A stretch of DNA of 64,000 nt, taken from positions 58,557,841 to 58,621,840 of the forward strand of contig OW799233.1 of the NCBI GenBank assembly GCA_941918925.1. The letters run 5' to 3'. This document shows, piece by piece, positions 33,289 through 44,992 of this stretch. Position numbers and translations under genes: made by a program. The notes beneath the pieces were generated by a model. The model ran no database searches, was not told where the DNA came from, and saw only the letters and a list, made by a program, of their open reading frames with translations. Position 1 is the first letter of the stretch; the number at the start of each line of letters is the position of its first letter. Origin of the DNA: Phyto melanocephala. Its lineage: Eukaryota > Arthropoda > Insecta > Diptera > Rhinophoridae.

Positions 33289-35354
33289 TAATAAACAATA
33301 TAAATTATATTGTTATATATTTACTATAAAAATAGTTCCAACCCTGACCAATTTTCTTTTTGTTTGATAAAAAATGAAAGAGCAGAATAAAGCACTTTTA
33401 CTTGTTTTTTACTTGTTTTTTTGTTCAAAAGTACTTATAAGTATGTCGCAATACTTATAAGTATTTTGCCAATACTTATAAGTAATTTGTTTACGCACAT
33501 GTATATCCGAATAATACGTATGTATAGAGAGTATTTTTGAAAATAAGTAATAAATATAGTCGTAACCGTAGCAAATAATGCATGTACGAGTAGCTATTTT
33601 CTGTGATAAATGCATGGTTATACTTATAACCGAAAAAGATAAGTAAATATTCGAGTTATTTTTTTTCGGATAACCGAAGTCAGACTCTGGTGTACACATC
33701 GTTTAATTGTGGAATGTTGTAGCAACCATATAATTTTTATGTTGTTAAAATGCTTAAAGCTGGACTTTAAATTTTATTTAAACAACTATTTTTAATGAAA
33801 AAATTAATTTTCTTTTAAATAAACTTTGATGTATTATGTATGTACTTATATACATCAAATGAATATGAATTTAATATATTTTTATTTAATTTTTCCCCAG
33901 GTTTATATGGACGTGATTTTAAAAATTGATCGATTTCGTTTATTCTACTACCACTGCGCAGTTAAAGAATAATGAACAAAATCAAGTTCTTTTTTTTAGA
34001 AATTACTTCAGTGTGATAAGAAAACTTTCTGCAATAACCTAGAAAAGGAGTCAAATCCGATTAGCAATACGACTGATATATGATTCGAAAAACAATCATT
34101 AATGACTATAAAAATACTACCAAAAATATGAAAACGACCAAAAAATTGCTTAAAAAAGACTAGTGAGCGTTTAGAAATATGACTGATAAATGACTCGAAA
34201 AAGGCTCACAAACTAAGAGAAAGAAGACTGATAAATGACTAGAAAACGAATTGAATAAGGCTATAATAAACCTAATAAAAGGGATAAAAAATGACTCTAA
34301 ACTGACTAAAAAAATTAATCATATATCAAGAAGAGTCGTGGCTAGGGACACTTTTCTCCCGAACAAAGTATATTTTACGATCAGAAAATGAGCTCATATT
34401 CTGTATTTTTTATCGCGCAGAGCAGTTAAAATAGACTCGAATTTGATTAGAAATTTCAAAAATTGCTGGCTGGGATAGAACACAATAATTTACGAACGAC
34501 GATATGTATGTATGTTCGTATTTCATGAGATGAATGGTGATACAAACAATTGTTTTTGCAACACTACACGTTGTGAAGGATATATCGTCGTCAAAAATCC
34601 AAAAGTACGTAACATCACATTTTCTAATTTTACAGTAGAAGCAAAAAACGTAATAACATAAAAAATATTTCAGATATACATATGGGGGATTCACAGTAGT
34701 GTCATAAAGTCATATGTCCTATAATAATAGCATGAAAAATTAAGACTATTGTGAACAACCCCTCATAATTAAGTGTGCTATTTTGAATTTAAATCAGCTG
34801 ATGTAAAACAATTATAAAAATAAATATTTTCTTTCATAATGCCAAAAACAAGTAAAAAAATAAAATAATAGCCAGTTTGTGCGAAAAGTACATTTTAGAT
34901 GTTGTAATGGCAGACTCAAGTAAATAAATTACAAATAAATTAAATTTTGTTTGATAAACAAAAACAGCAGAGTCCTTAGTCGATCTTATTTGACGCCACC
35001 AGTGATATGTTATCAAAAATTAGCAACTGCGCTCAAATTTGGATGTCGGCCTGATAAAATTGTACAATGAACGGCGACAGCTTACAAAAACTATTGCGGC
35101 TTGGCTTAGCCGTTTAGCACAGGTCTCTGATTTTTAAATACGGCAGCACAATCAACATAGCGTGCAAAGTTCTATTATTATAAGACACTTTTTGTTTGAA
35201 AAGCAACAACAACATTTTTAAACCATTGTAAAATTTTAGGACAATATGACATGATAAAACACCTTGTGAATCACCCAATAGAAACAATTGATGGAATATG
35301 GTATTAAAACAGAACAACTAAACTAACACAGCACAACATTTTTCAGTTAATTGA
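33289..35354. other. Intergenic; short tandem motifs only
   Basis: ACTTATAAGTA palindromes repeat three times at 33431-33483. GACTGATAAATGACT-like words recur loosely at 34060-34260. A fragment of family A/B head (ACACGTTGTGAAGGATATAT) lies near 34560, and a CGAACGACGATATGTATG word at 34493 recurs near 61850. No gene is recognised. Confidence 0.35.
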
Positions 35355-36327
35355 TTGCCAACTCAATTCTGTGAACTGTATGTGAAATTAGACCCAAAAA
35401 GAAGAATTTCTGCATCATTCGTTTTGTCTTCTTACCTGCGATTTGAAGTTAGTATCGATTTGAAGTTAGTACTATCGTATAGGGGAATTTATCACGTTTT
35501 AGGCCGTGTTGTTTGACATAGCTCGACAACCACTAGCCCAATTTAGTTGAAATTAATTTTAAAAAATTAAGAATTACAATTCCCTTAATCTGTTCATATA
35601 TTGTTTTCCTATACAAGTAACACTTTCGAAGTTAAAAATGAATGTATGAAGGGAAAAAATTATTTTTTGCCTAAAAATTAAAATTTTTTTTTTTTTAAAT
35701 ACATAAAAAATCCAAAATGGAAAAAAGTTTCAAGTCTAGTTATTTTTTCGCAAAGTCACATAACCTATGAGCAAAATGAGACAAAGATCATAAAAATCGA
35801 TGCACGCGTTTCGCTTTTATTCGCAATTGAGTAAATGTATGAATTTCAAAAATTTGCTCGAGATATGCACAACATTATTTGGAGAAAACATTGACACCTT
35901 TTTCATGATTCTGAGAATTAAAAAAAAAGGAATAAACAAAAGGTTATTTGATTTTTATGATTGCGGTAATAAATGTACGTGGACAATTAAACGGAAAGTG
36001 GACCTTTTTATTATTTTGGTTTTTCCGGTGGCTACCTATATGATTTTTTTACAGAAATTGCACCCACATTTAAGGGTGGTCATTATTTTGAAAGTTTTGC
36101 ACAGTTTGAAACGTACAAGTGCTGAATCAGGTATATAGCCAGCCGCCCTTAAAATATGCGCCCATTTATAAGTACCTGGCCGTAAAATATTCAAAAATAC
36201 GTAGTATTTATAGGTGTGCATTGATCGATTTTTGGCATTCAGCCAGTGCCGACGAACGCGAACAGTAAAAGTGATTTTTCTCCAGTTTTTTAAAAGTGAA
36301 TAACAACAAAACATAAAATATATCAAT

Positions 36328-36566
36328 ATGGAAAACAACAAGTGCCCATATTTGGATGAATATTGTTACGTTTGTGGTCATATCGTCTGAAAAAAGATCG
36401 AAAAAATTTGTTTACTGAGCAATTCAAAACCGCGTATTGTAATTATTTCGATGAAGCAGATTTAAGTGGTGCAAATTTTACGCCGAACACAGTGTGCAAC
36501 AGTTGTTATACTACTCTTCTAAAATGGATTCACGGAAAAAGTAGAAAGTTATCTTTTATGAATTGA
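36328..36566 (+). pseudogene. N-terminal zinc-type module of the same candidate transposase family
   Basis: The frame starts MENNKCPYLDEYCYVCGH, meets a stop after about 20 codons (TGA near 36388) and continues in frame with KTAYCNYFDEAD and FTPNTVCNSCYTTLLKWIHG. The spacing (YCYVCG, then TPxxVCxxC, then a short basic segment) parallels the first exon of the copy at 160-1827. It ends at LSFMN and nothing downstream of the module is present, so this element is a deletion derivative. Confidence 0.55.
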
Positions 36567-37059
36567 AAAAATGTTCTAAATTTTGTTTTTATGCATATTA
36601 TAATTGCGTATTAATTGCATATTATTTTATTTTCATTAAGTTTTTATAAATAAAGTTTTTTTTTCATATTTTTTAATTTATATTTTTATTTTAAGGGTGG
36701 TGGCTATAACTGATTTTTGAAATTCATACATTTACTCAATTGCGAATAAAAGCGAAACGCGTGCATCGATTTTTATGATCTTTGTCTCATTTTGCTCATA
36801 GGTTATGTGACTTTGCGAAGAAATAACTAGACTTGAAACTTTTAATTTTTAGGCAAAAAATAATTTTTTCCCTTCATACATTCATTTTTAACTTCGAAAG
36901 TGTTACTTGTATAGGAAAAAAATATATAAACAGATTAAGGGAATTGTAATTCTTAATTTTTTAAAATTTATTTCAACTAAATTGGGCTAGTGGTTGTCGA
37001 GCTATGTCAAACAACAGGGCCTAAAACGTGATAAATTCCCCTATACGATAGTACTAACT

Positions 37060-37775
37060 GATTAACTATTTTGCTATGGTTTATAGTAGACTAGATTCAC
37101 ATTCATTACATAAGTTACAGGTTTCTTTTAATAATGCTACGCGATACGTATATAATCTGTCTCGGTTTAGTAGTGTCTCATTGTGGAGGGGAATGATTTT
37201 GGGTTGTGATTTGCCAGTTTACCTTAGCATGCGCAATATTTTGTTTCTACACAATCTGATCTACCAGAGGAAGCCTCTTTATCTATATGAAAAGTTAGTT
37301 TTTGGCAGATCTTCTAGATGCATGACCCTAATTCTGCCCAGACATACCTACCTTAATACAAGCAGACTATTTTTCGTTAACGCTATTAATTTATGGAACT
37401 CTTTACCGACACATTTAAAAATTATAATGAGGAAAAACAGTTTCAAAAAAGCGCTTTATGACTATATGTCTCATAATATTTAACTTTCTTGTCAAAATTT
37501 TCATAACTTACACAAATCTAGGCTACCAAAAATGTATAGTGAAGTAAAATCTTTTTCATTTATTTAGAAAATTTTTCATATTTTTAAAATTATTTTTATA
37601 TTATTTTTCTTTTTTTTGTAATTGTAACTTATACTTTAATTGAGAAATAAATAATTGTTAATTTTTTTTTTTTTTTTTTTTTTTTTTTAAGTTATATGTT
37701 TCCTCTTGAACAATAAAAGAATTGCATTCTTAATGTTCTTATGAGGGATAATTAAACTGTAATTAATTAAATAAA
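37060..37775 (+). mobile_element. 5-prime truncated LINE fragment with 5-bp TSD
   Basis: Inserted into the right arm of the surrounding element. TAACT is present on both sides (37055-37059 and 37776-37780). The uninterrupted left arm shows the original site as ACTAACTTCAAATCG. It carries an RT C-terminal frame, a run of about 31 T near 37660 and an AATTAATTAAATAAA end. The clade is not determined. Confidence 0.75.
37076..37483 (+). pseudogene. LINE ORF2 C-terminal fragment
   Basis: 135 codons containing LQVSFNNATRYVYNLSRF, LPVYLSMRNILFLHNLIY and FFVNAINLWNSLPTHLK, ending with a FKKALYDYM tail. This is the thumb and post-RT region of Jockey/CR1-group LINEs. The polymerase palm is missing because of 5-prime truncation. 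The frame itself is open, suggesting a fairly recent insertion. Confidence 0.7.
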
Positions 37776-37947
37776 TAACTTCAAATCGATACTAACTTCA
37801 AATCGCAGGTAAGAAGACAAAACGAATGATGCAGAAATTCTTCTTTTTGGGTCTAATTTCACATACAGTTAACAGAATTGAGTTGGCAAATCATGTGTTG
37901 TACTGTGTAATTCAAGAGAAAAAAACTGTATTTTTCGAAATATTTTT

Positions 37948-38753
37948 ATACCCTTCACACAGTGAAAAAGGGTATATATAGGTTTGTCATTCCGTGTGAA
38001 ATTTCTACAATTTTCATTTCCGACCCCATAAAGTATATATTTTCTGAAAGCTTATGAATAGGGGAGTCGATTAAGCTCTGTCAGTCTGTCCGTCTGTCCG
38101 TCTGTCCGTGTGTATATTGAAATCAACTTTTTGAAGCCCCCCGACATAGGTTGGACCCGGGTAAGGTATTAAAATATTAGAAATATTCGGGAGTAGATCG
38201 GCATTGAAAATCAGAAACATCGGTACATAAACAACTGAGATATGAGCAAAAACCCACGACCACCTCGATTTTTTTTTTCACAAAAACAACATTACAACAA
38301 CAACATACATACATACAAACGTGTATACTGGTTAGAGAAAACGTGGCATCGAATCCCAGCTGAGCCAAAAAAAATTTTTTTTTAAATTTTTTTTTTTATT
38401 TTTTTTTTTTATTTTTATATAATATATTATTTATATTTTTTTTAATATTTTTTATTATATTTTTTTTTTATTTATTTTTTGTTTTATATATATTATATAC
38501 ATAATAATTTTTTTTTTAATTTTTTAAAAATTTTTTTTTTTAAATTTTAAAAACATTTTTTTTTTTTTTTTTTGTTTTTTTAACATACATACGTGAATTT
38601 TTAATTTTACAATGGGACGTTTTTATATATGTATGTTTTTATATGTATGTACGTATATCATATGGGATGAATGGTGACACAAACCACTGTTATTGCATGA
38701 CTACACGTTGTGAAGGGTATATAAGATTCGGCACGGCCGAATATAGCGCTCTT
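37948..38753 (-). repeat. Dispersed repeat family B, complete copy, reversed
   Basis: On the minus strand: GAGCGCTATATTCGGC head, ACGTACATACATATAAAAAC, A-rich block (38370-38590), GGCTCAGCTGGGATTCGATG, a GAGGTGGTCGTGG block, a GGACAGACGGACAGA run, and the tail CACTGTGTGAAGGGTATAAA. Confidence 0.75.
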
Positions 38754-39757
38754 TTGTATTTGAGTTTTCTGAAACAAAAGGCCGTATCATCATAAATATT
38801 TTTTTAAACAAAAGTGAAAAAATTAAATATATGAAATAATTTTTAATTCCTTTTATTAACGCTTTAAGTTTAATGAAAGATTGAATGCATTTATTCTGTT
38901 TTTTTTTTTTTTAATTACTATCAAGCATAGTACGCAAATCAATCGAATAGATATTAATCATGAATGATATTAATTTGAATGAATTAAATTTTCCACATTG
39001 TGACGAATAATTTGTTTTGTTTTCCGAATTTTAAAAATAAAAGTTGCGAGACAAATGATATTTTAAAAAAATTTAAAATAAATTTCGCACCACAATTTCT
39101 ATATAAAATTCCTTACATGAATCATTCATTCAAAGAACATAATCGAAAAATTAAAAAAAAATCGATTCACAAATAGAATTTTTATTTTCCTTGAAGAAAA
39201 GTTAGCAGCGTTGCCATTGTAGTTTATCATTTTTGTTGTGTTAATGGGAACAATTTTACCATTTTAGGAATTAAAGAATATATTAAAAAAATTATAATTT
39301 TTAGTTAATATATTTTATGCATGTATGTACGTATGAATATATGCATGTAAAATATTAAGTGATCAACAAAAATACAAATAAGGCTTAGGTATAATAAAAC
39401 AAAAACTATGAATCTGATTTACCTGATTTTTTCTATTATATTTGTGGAATTTTTACTTGAATCGTAGATTAGTTTTATAAATAAATGTACATACAATTTT
39501 CGTTCTTTTTTATCCCTAAAAGTTTTTGTTATAAAAACATGTACATTCAAAATTATATAGGCGCCACCGCCAAATGTAGCCGTGCAGCTATGATGGCGTC
39601 AAACATCGTATGTATTTCAATTTGGACAGATTTAAGTCGCCAGCCTGCTGTTATTTAATGCTTCAAGCAACTTAGAAAGCATTGTGATAGGCTTTGTAAA
39701 AAATGTGATTGTATGTGTTACACCGATAATGATTGATATAAAAAGAGACACACAACA
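38754..39757. other. Intergenic, nothing recognised
   Basis: AT-rich. No open reading frame with recognisable content. Confidence 0.3.
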
Positions 39758-40045
39758 ATGCCACGGTATAATACAAACAAACACATTTTTACAAATACTA
39801 CGAAAGGCTTGACAAGTAGTTTGATCGTATCTTCACAATATATCAGCCATGAAAAATTCCTTCAGTTTATTGTCCCGGCAACACAAGTTTCCGTCGAAAG
39901 AGCTTTTAGTGCTCTCTCAATAATATTAACAAAAATGAGATCAAAAGATACTATAAACAATTTGCTTTTAGTAAAACTAAATAAGAATTTAATTGAATAT
40001 GTAACAATAAAAAACGAAACCACGGAACAATTACATATGATATAA
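39758..40045 (+). pseudogene. hAT transposase C-terminal (dimerisation) remnant
   Basis: 95 codons with LQFIVPATQVSVERAFSALS followed by LTKMRSKDTINNLLLVKLNKN. This is the hAT C-terminal dimerisation motif (PATS-x-x-x-ERxFS, then KxR-x-x-L). The catalytic and BED regions are absent upstream, so this is a fragment. It does not mark a host gene. Confidence 0.75.
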
Positions 40046-40409
40046 TATTTATTTTTATATATTTTGTTTTTATTTAGGCTCATATATATATCTTTTTTGA
40101 ATTACTGTCCGATGAAAAAATAAAAATTAAACTAATACAAATCAATAAATTTGTTAAAATTGTATTATGGGAATTTTTGTAAAGAATCTTAGGTTAATAC
40201 TTGTGGCAACTTGTTTTTTAATTTTTTGGGACATGAATTCATACACAATTTTATTAAGAATATTAGGCGCCGGAAGAACAATGTTTCATACGTATGTTTT
40301 TGTTTTTGTATTTCTTGCATTCATAAAAGCAATACTTCTTAATTGTGAGTTGGTTTTTTAAAATGCTAAGCGGTACACAAACATCATACTTACAAACATT
40401 ACACGTATA

Positions 40410-40801
40410 CAGTCGGATTCGGGTAAGGGAAATTGATAATTGAAGGATTTATTTTTTTGGCTTATGCAAGATTTTCATTAATAAAAAACGTTGGACAAAT
40501 TGAAACCATTTTGGTTAAATAGCTTTTCTACTTTTTATATTGTTTTAAACAAAATAAGAGAAAATGTTGCACTACAGTGCAACAAATTAGCTCTCGCATT
40601 GTATTTCGTCGTATATTAATAAGAAATTTTTTCTACTAAGCAGTGTTTGCTTTATTGAAGTTTGTAGCTTTAAAAACATAAAAGCTGTAAAACTGATTTT
40701 CCCTTACGCGAACTCATTTTCTTTAAAATATAGTAAAAATATTTAATTGTAGTTAAGTGATTTTTTCAATTAAACGGCGGCAGCTTAACCGAATCCGACT
40801 G
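40410..40801. mobile_element. pogo/mariner-like MITE
   Basis: CAGTCGGATTCGGGTAAG at the left is inverted at 40784-40801 with one mismatch, and TA dinucleotides flank both ends (40408-40409, 40802-40803). The 392-bp interior is non-coding. CAG-start TIRs with a TA duplication fit pogo/Tc1-mariner MITEs. Confidence 0.75.
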
Positions 40802-41706
40802 TATTACATATTTTTCTATACACACATTTTTTTTATGTGGCGCCAAAAAAAATTTTTGTGTTGTATTCCTTGCAAGGGATGATTTTCACATATACCTTTT
40901 TATTGATGTCGTTTGTTTTTTAGGTATTGTTGTTGTTAAAAGAGGCATTGGGTACAGTGTGACACACAACTTTTTACCTATAGGCGCTTGACATATGCTT
41001 ATATATAAAGTAGCTTTTATACCGAGTTTCAATTTAAGACAAACAAGGATTTTTACTTTACTGAGTAAAAAAATTAGGAATATAATGAATTTTCTGTTTA
41101 CATTTTCAGGTATATACATATGTTTATATATGTGTTTTGCTAATACGCATATCCTTTTAAGACTTTACCTTTTTATATAAATGCCTAATTATTTTATTAG
41201 ACCTATAAACTTGTTTTTCTTGCCCGCATCTTTAAATCAATTATAATTAAATTTATGAGGATAAAAATATGGATATATAAAATATAATATTTATACACGA
41301 TACAGCTATTTATATACATATAAGCAAAATCCAATCTGTTAAATTATTATGATTGCAACTGTACATTATTTAATGTTAAAATTTTTTTCATACCACAAAC
41401 AACAACAAATAAAAAGAGGAAATTTTTAAAACAAATTTTTCGTTTTTGATTCATTTTGCTTGGAATGAAATATATTAAATTTGTGAGAAGAATGAAACAC
41501 GACGAATATTAAAAATAGAAATTGTATTGCAAACGAAATCAATAAAAAAAAATATTTTTATATTATTTGTGAAAAGAATGAAAAAAAATAAAAATACTAA
41601 ATAGAATTTGACTCACAACTTTTATCTTTTTTAATTCAGAGCATAATCCAAAAAACAAGCGAAAAAAATGAAATTGTATTCACAAACATAATTTTTTGCG
41701 TACTAT
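40802..41706. other. Intergenic, nothing recognised
   Basis: AT-rich. Frames at 40886-41180 on both strands are unremarkable and are not called. Confidence 0.3.
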
Positions 41707-42465
41707 GCTATCAAGGCATATCCATAAGGTATATGCAACGGCGAATTGATACAACAAAGCAACTTTTCATGGGATGTTTTATGTCAAGGCCAATTCGTTT
41801 TTCAGGGATGGAAAAGTTGTTTTTACATATTAAATACATTAAAGTTTGATTAAAAAACGGATATAAATTTCTTAAACACATTATTAATGACGCAAAAGCA
41901 ACAAATATACATAAATTGAGCACATTTATGATCAAAAAAGTACACTCAAGTTAAGTGTTTAATACCGAAACCAAAATCACATTTCCTATCCCTGCATTAA
42001 TAAATGAAATCAAAGCGAATTCAACCAATTTTGACAAAATGTTTCACAATCAGCTGGGCTGATACAAGGCGAATTCCTACAGGTGAAATTATCAGCCCAG
42101 CTGATTGTGAAACATTTTGTCAAAATTGGTTGAATTTGCCTTATTAATGCAGGGAAGGGAAATGTGATTTTAAATTCTGTAAAAACAATTAACTTACATG
42201 TACATTTTTGATAAAAAATGTGCTAAATTTATGTATATTTGTAGCTTTTGCGTAATTAATAATGTGTTTCAAACAATTATATCCTTTTTTTTAATCAAAT
42301 TTTATTATATTTAATATGTAAAAACACCTTTTCCATCCCTGATATACAAATTGGCCTTGACATAAAACATCACATGAAAAGTTGCTTTGTTGTATCAATT
42401 CGCCGTTGCATATACCTTATGGATATGCCTTGGGCTGATAATTTCACCTGTATGAATTCGCCTTG
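41707..42465. mobile_element. Palindromic P-like MITE complex
   Basis: The arms 41707-42063 and 42089-42433 are long inverted repeats around a ~25-bp centre. The outer ends read CAAGGCATATCCATAAGGTA. The centre (from 42065) and the right flank (to 42465) carry a second TIR, CAAGGCGAATTC followed by TACAGGTGAAATTATCAGCC. This is close to the TIR of the element at 9155-11106. Apparently one P-like MITE inserted into or recombined with another. No coding capacity. Confidence 0.65.
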
Positions 42466-42811
42466 ATTACTATCTTTTGATAAGAGAAATGAAGTTTCAC
42501 TAAAACAAATACTAACTATAATATTAATGATTTTATAATTAAATACTACAAAACACAAATATGTACGAATTTCAAGTTCATAAAAAATTAGTATACAGAA
42601 AGCAAAACAATTCAATGTTCAAATGGGATATTATCATAAAAATAATGACAGTCCGAAGGAAGCAATACTTTAAGGTCCTGTAAATGCTGACATTTCTTTT
42701 TATCAATTTTTATTTTTTCAGGATGCAAGAGGTTAGGATGGATGAATTCGGATTTTTTGTCTACCCGTTGTGGAAGAACCTTATCAGTTAATATCAGTTT
42801 TAAAATAAATC
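42466..42811. other. Intergenic or Penelope-like 5-prime flank
   Basis: No recognised domain on either strand. The open minus frame at 42612-42860 antisense to the element is not supported by any motif. Confidence 0.25.
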
Positions 42812-42838
42812 GTGCACTTGATAACTCTATCAGAAAAG

Positions 42839-44318
42839 AACAGAATGACCAGCAAGACAACTACAGCACCACGCATTTATGGACTTACAAAAATACATAA
42901 AGAAGGAATACCACTACGTCCAATATTTTCCTCAATAAACTCACCTTCATATGAATTGTGCAAATATCTAATCAACATTCTAAAAAAATTAACTAGACAT
43001 TAAAAATTTAATGTTAAAGACGCCATCGAATTTAAATCAAAAATTAACAATCAACATATAGCAAATGATGAAGTATTAATATCGTACGACGTCATCTCCT
43101 TTTTCCTTTTTTTAATTTAGCTCTAAAAACCATAGAAAAAAAATGAAGTACATTGGAAGAATATACTCACATTCCTAAGGATTTATTCATGGAATTACTT
43201 ACATTTTGCATTAAAGACATTAGATATTTTAAATATGACGACAAATTTTACGAACAACAAAAAGGAATGCCAATGGGATCCCCAGCGCCACCTGTTATAG
43301 CAGACATCATAATGGAAGAATTACTGGATGCTTCAGTTAATATCATGAAGACAAAACCAATTATTCTCACCAAACACGTTGATGATATATTCACTATCAT
43401 TAAAAAAGATGAGATTAATAAAACATTCTAAACTCGTTCAATAAACAAATACAATTAACGATGGAGGAAGAACACAATGGAAAACTACCGTACTTGGACT
43501 CAATTATATATAGAAAAGGTAGCATACGGAAAGTGGATTGGTATCAAAAACCTACTTCGTCAGGAAGACTTATACATTTTTATTCTAAACCTCCAAAGAA
43601 CATTATAAACAACACTGCGACAAATTTCATTAGTAGAGTCTTAAATATAAGTGACCATGAGTTTCATAAAACGAATTTAATTAAAATTAAGAATATTTTA
43701 AAAATTAATGACTTCAAAACGATTGATGATCTCATTAATCATGTTAGAACTAGGAAACCTATAACTGACAACGAGAAACTTCCTAAAATATATAAATCAA
43801 TGACTTATGTTCCAAAATTTTCTGAGAGAATCAGGAACTCTAATACCTATGATAAGGAGAAATTCAAATTGGCATTTAAGACGAATGATACCGTGAGAAA
43901 ACTTTTAAACAGGACGAAATCGAGATTAAATAAAGAGGATAAATCTAATTTAGTATATAGAATTAGTTGCAACGGGGACCAGTCCAACGTATGCCAAAAG
44001 GTATATGTTGGCACGACGAAAACTAAATTGAAGACAAGACTTTCATCACATAAATCGGATCAGAGAACAATCGACAAACCGTTAGAGCAAAAAACGGCGT
44101 TAGCAGCTCACTGTGCATTAACAGGTCACAAACCTAACTTTGACGATGTAGTTATATTGGAACATGAGAATAATTATGCACGTAGATTTACATTGGAAAT
44201 GTTACATATTATTGACGTACCTACTGAGAAAAGATTAAATTACAAAAGAGACATTGCCCGATGTGCACAAATAAACAGACATACAATAAATAAAAACAAG
44301 AGAACAAACACTAGTTGA
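42839..44318 (+). pseudogene. Penelope-like RT and GIY-YIG protein
   Basis: The first frame has PRIYGLTKIHKEGIPLRPIF and SSINSPSYELCKYL, the Penelope RT2-type region, and meets a stop near 43003. The same frame then gives VLISYDVISFF with a catalytic Asp before a frameshift. The next frame (43153-43431) has QQKGMPMGSPAPPVIADIIM and HVDDIF (HVDD in place of the usual YVDD). A further frameshift leads to 285 codons (43461-44318) with KLPYLDSIIYRK and the endonuclease part LVYRISC, KVYVGTTKTKLKTRLSSHK and ALAAHCALTGH. At least one stop and two frame changes make it inactive. Confidence 0.8.
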
Positions 44319-44452
44319 CATAAGCTTACGGAGTGCAAATAGCTTTATTATTATTGTTAAGATAGAAAAATGTAATTATTTGTTCGTTTAAACAATTTGT
44401 ATGGTGTTTTTTGTATATATATTAATAATTATTTTTATAATTTAGAAATCTC

Positions 44453-44490
44453 CTGAAGATGACCAACAAAGTTGAGTCGAAATATTAAGA
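44453..44490 (+). ncRNA. Hammerhead-ribozyme-like hairpin at Penelope 3-prime end
   Basis: CTGAAGA, then a hairpin of GACCAAC/GTTGAGTC with an AAA loop and one bulge, then GAAA. This matches the CUGANGA-stem-GAAA core order of hammerhead ribozymes, which Penelope-like elements are known to carry. Stems I and III were not established, so activity is not claimed. Confidence 0.4.
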
Positions 44491-44992
44491 AAAATAAAAT
44501 ACATAATTAAACAACTAATAATAAAAACACATACACCCCAATTCTAAATAACAATTCCCTGGGAATTTTTTCCCTATTCCCTGGTCCCCTATTCTAAATA
44601 ATTTCTCCCGGGGAAATTTGTTCCCTTTCCCTTTTCCCTTATTCTAAATAAACTTCGAAATTGGGAAATTGTTCCCTGGGAAAAAAGTAGGTATTACGAA
44701 AGGTAATTAAAGGGAGAATGTAATAACAATTTTTGGGAAAAAATTCGCCAACAAATTCAAAGGGAGTTGTGACAAAAATGTAAGTATTTAATATTTTTTT
44801 ATAAAAATTGTGATAAATATTGTAATTTATTGTTACTTTTAGGATAAAAACAACAAACAGGAAGCAGAATAATAAATTGTTTTTTAGTTTTAAAATAATT
44901 TTATTTATTTATTTATCTTTTTTGAAGTTTTTAAATTTTTTTAATAAAATGTTATATTTATTTAAAAAATGTATATACTACATACATACATA

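Larger units (their letters stand above)
35355..37888 (+). mobile_element. Long-TIR DNA element of a second type, with LINE insertion
   Basis: The left arm (35355-35850) is mirrored by the right arm (36713-37059 continuing at 37776-37888). Arms start TTGCCAACTCAATTCTGT and include CTTACCTGCGATTTGAAGTT and ACGTGATAAATTCCCC (right-arm strand). The right arm is split by a 716-bp LINE fragment. The arms show no similarity to those of the 1-2910 and 11735-15484 elements, yet the interior encodes the same kind of N-terminal module. No target duplication was found. Confidence 0.7.
42812..44515 (+). mobile_element. Penelope-like retroelement, degenerate, 5-prime truncated
   Basis: Encodes Penelope-type reverse transcriptase followed by a GIY-YIG endonuclease region, then a 3-prime region with a CTGAAGATGACC...GTCGAAATATT hairpin. 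The N-terminal part of the RT ORF is missing. The right limit is taken just before the CACCCCAATTC terminus of the next element at 44534. Confidence 0.75.

Noticed and set aside
35800..36138. 112-codon plus-strand frame at the start of the long-TIR element interior
   Set aside because: Begins inside the inverted arm and has no recognisable motif; the real coding remnant starts at 36328.
42612..42860. 82-codon minus-strand frame next to the Penelope-like element
   Set aside because: No motif, overlaps the start of the sense reverse transcriptase sequence.
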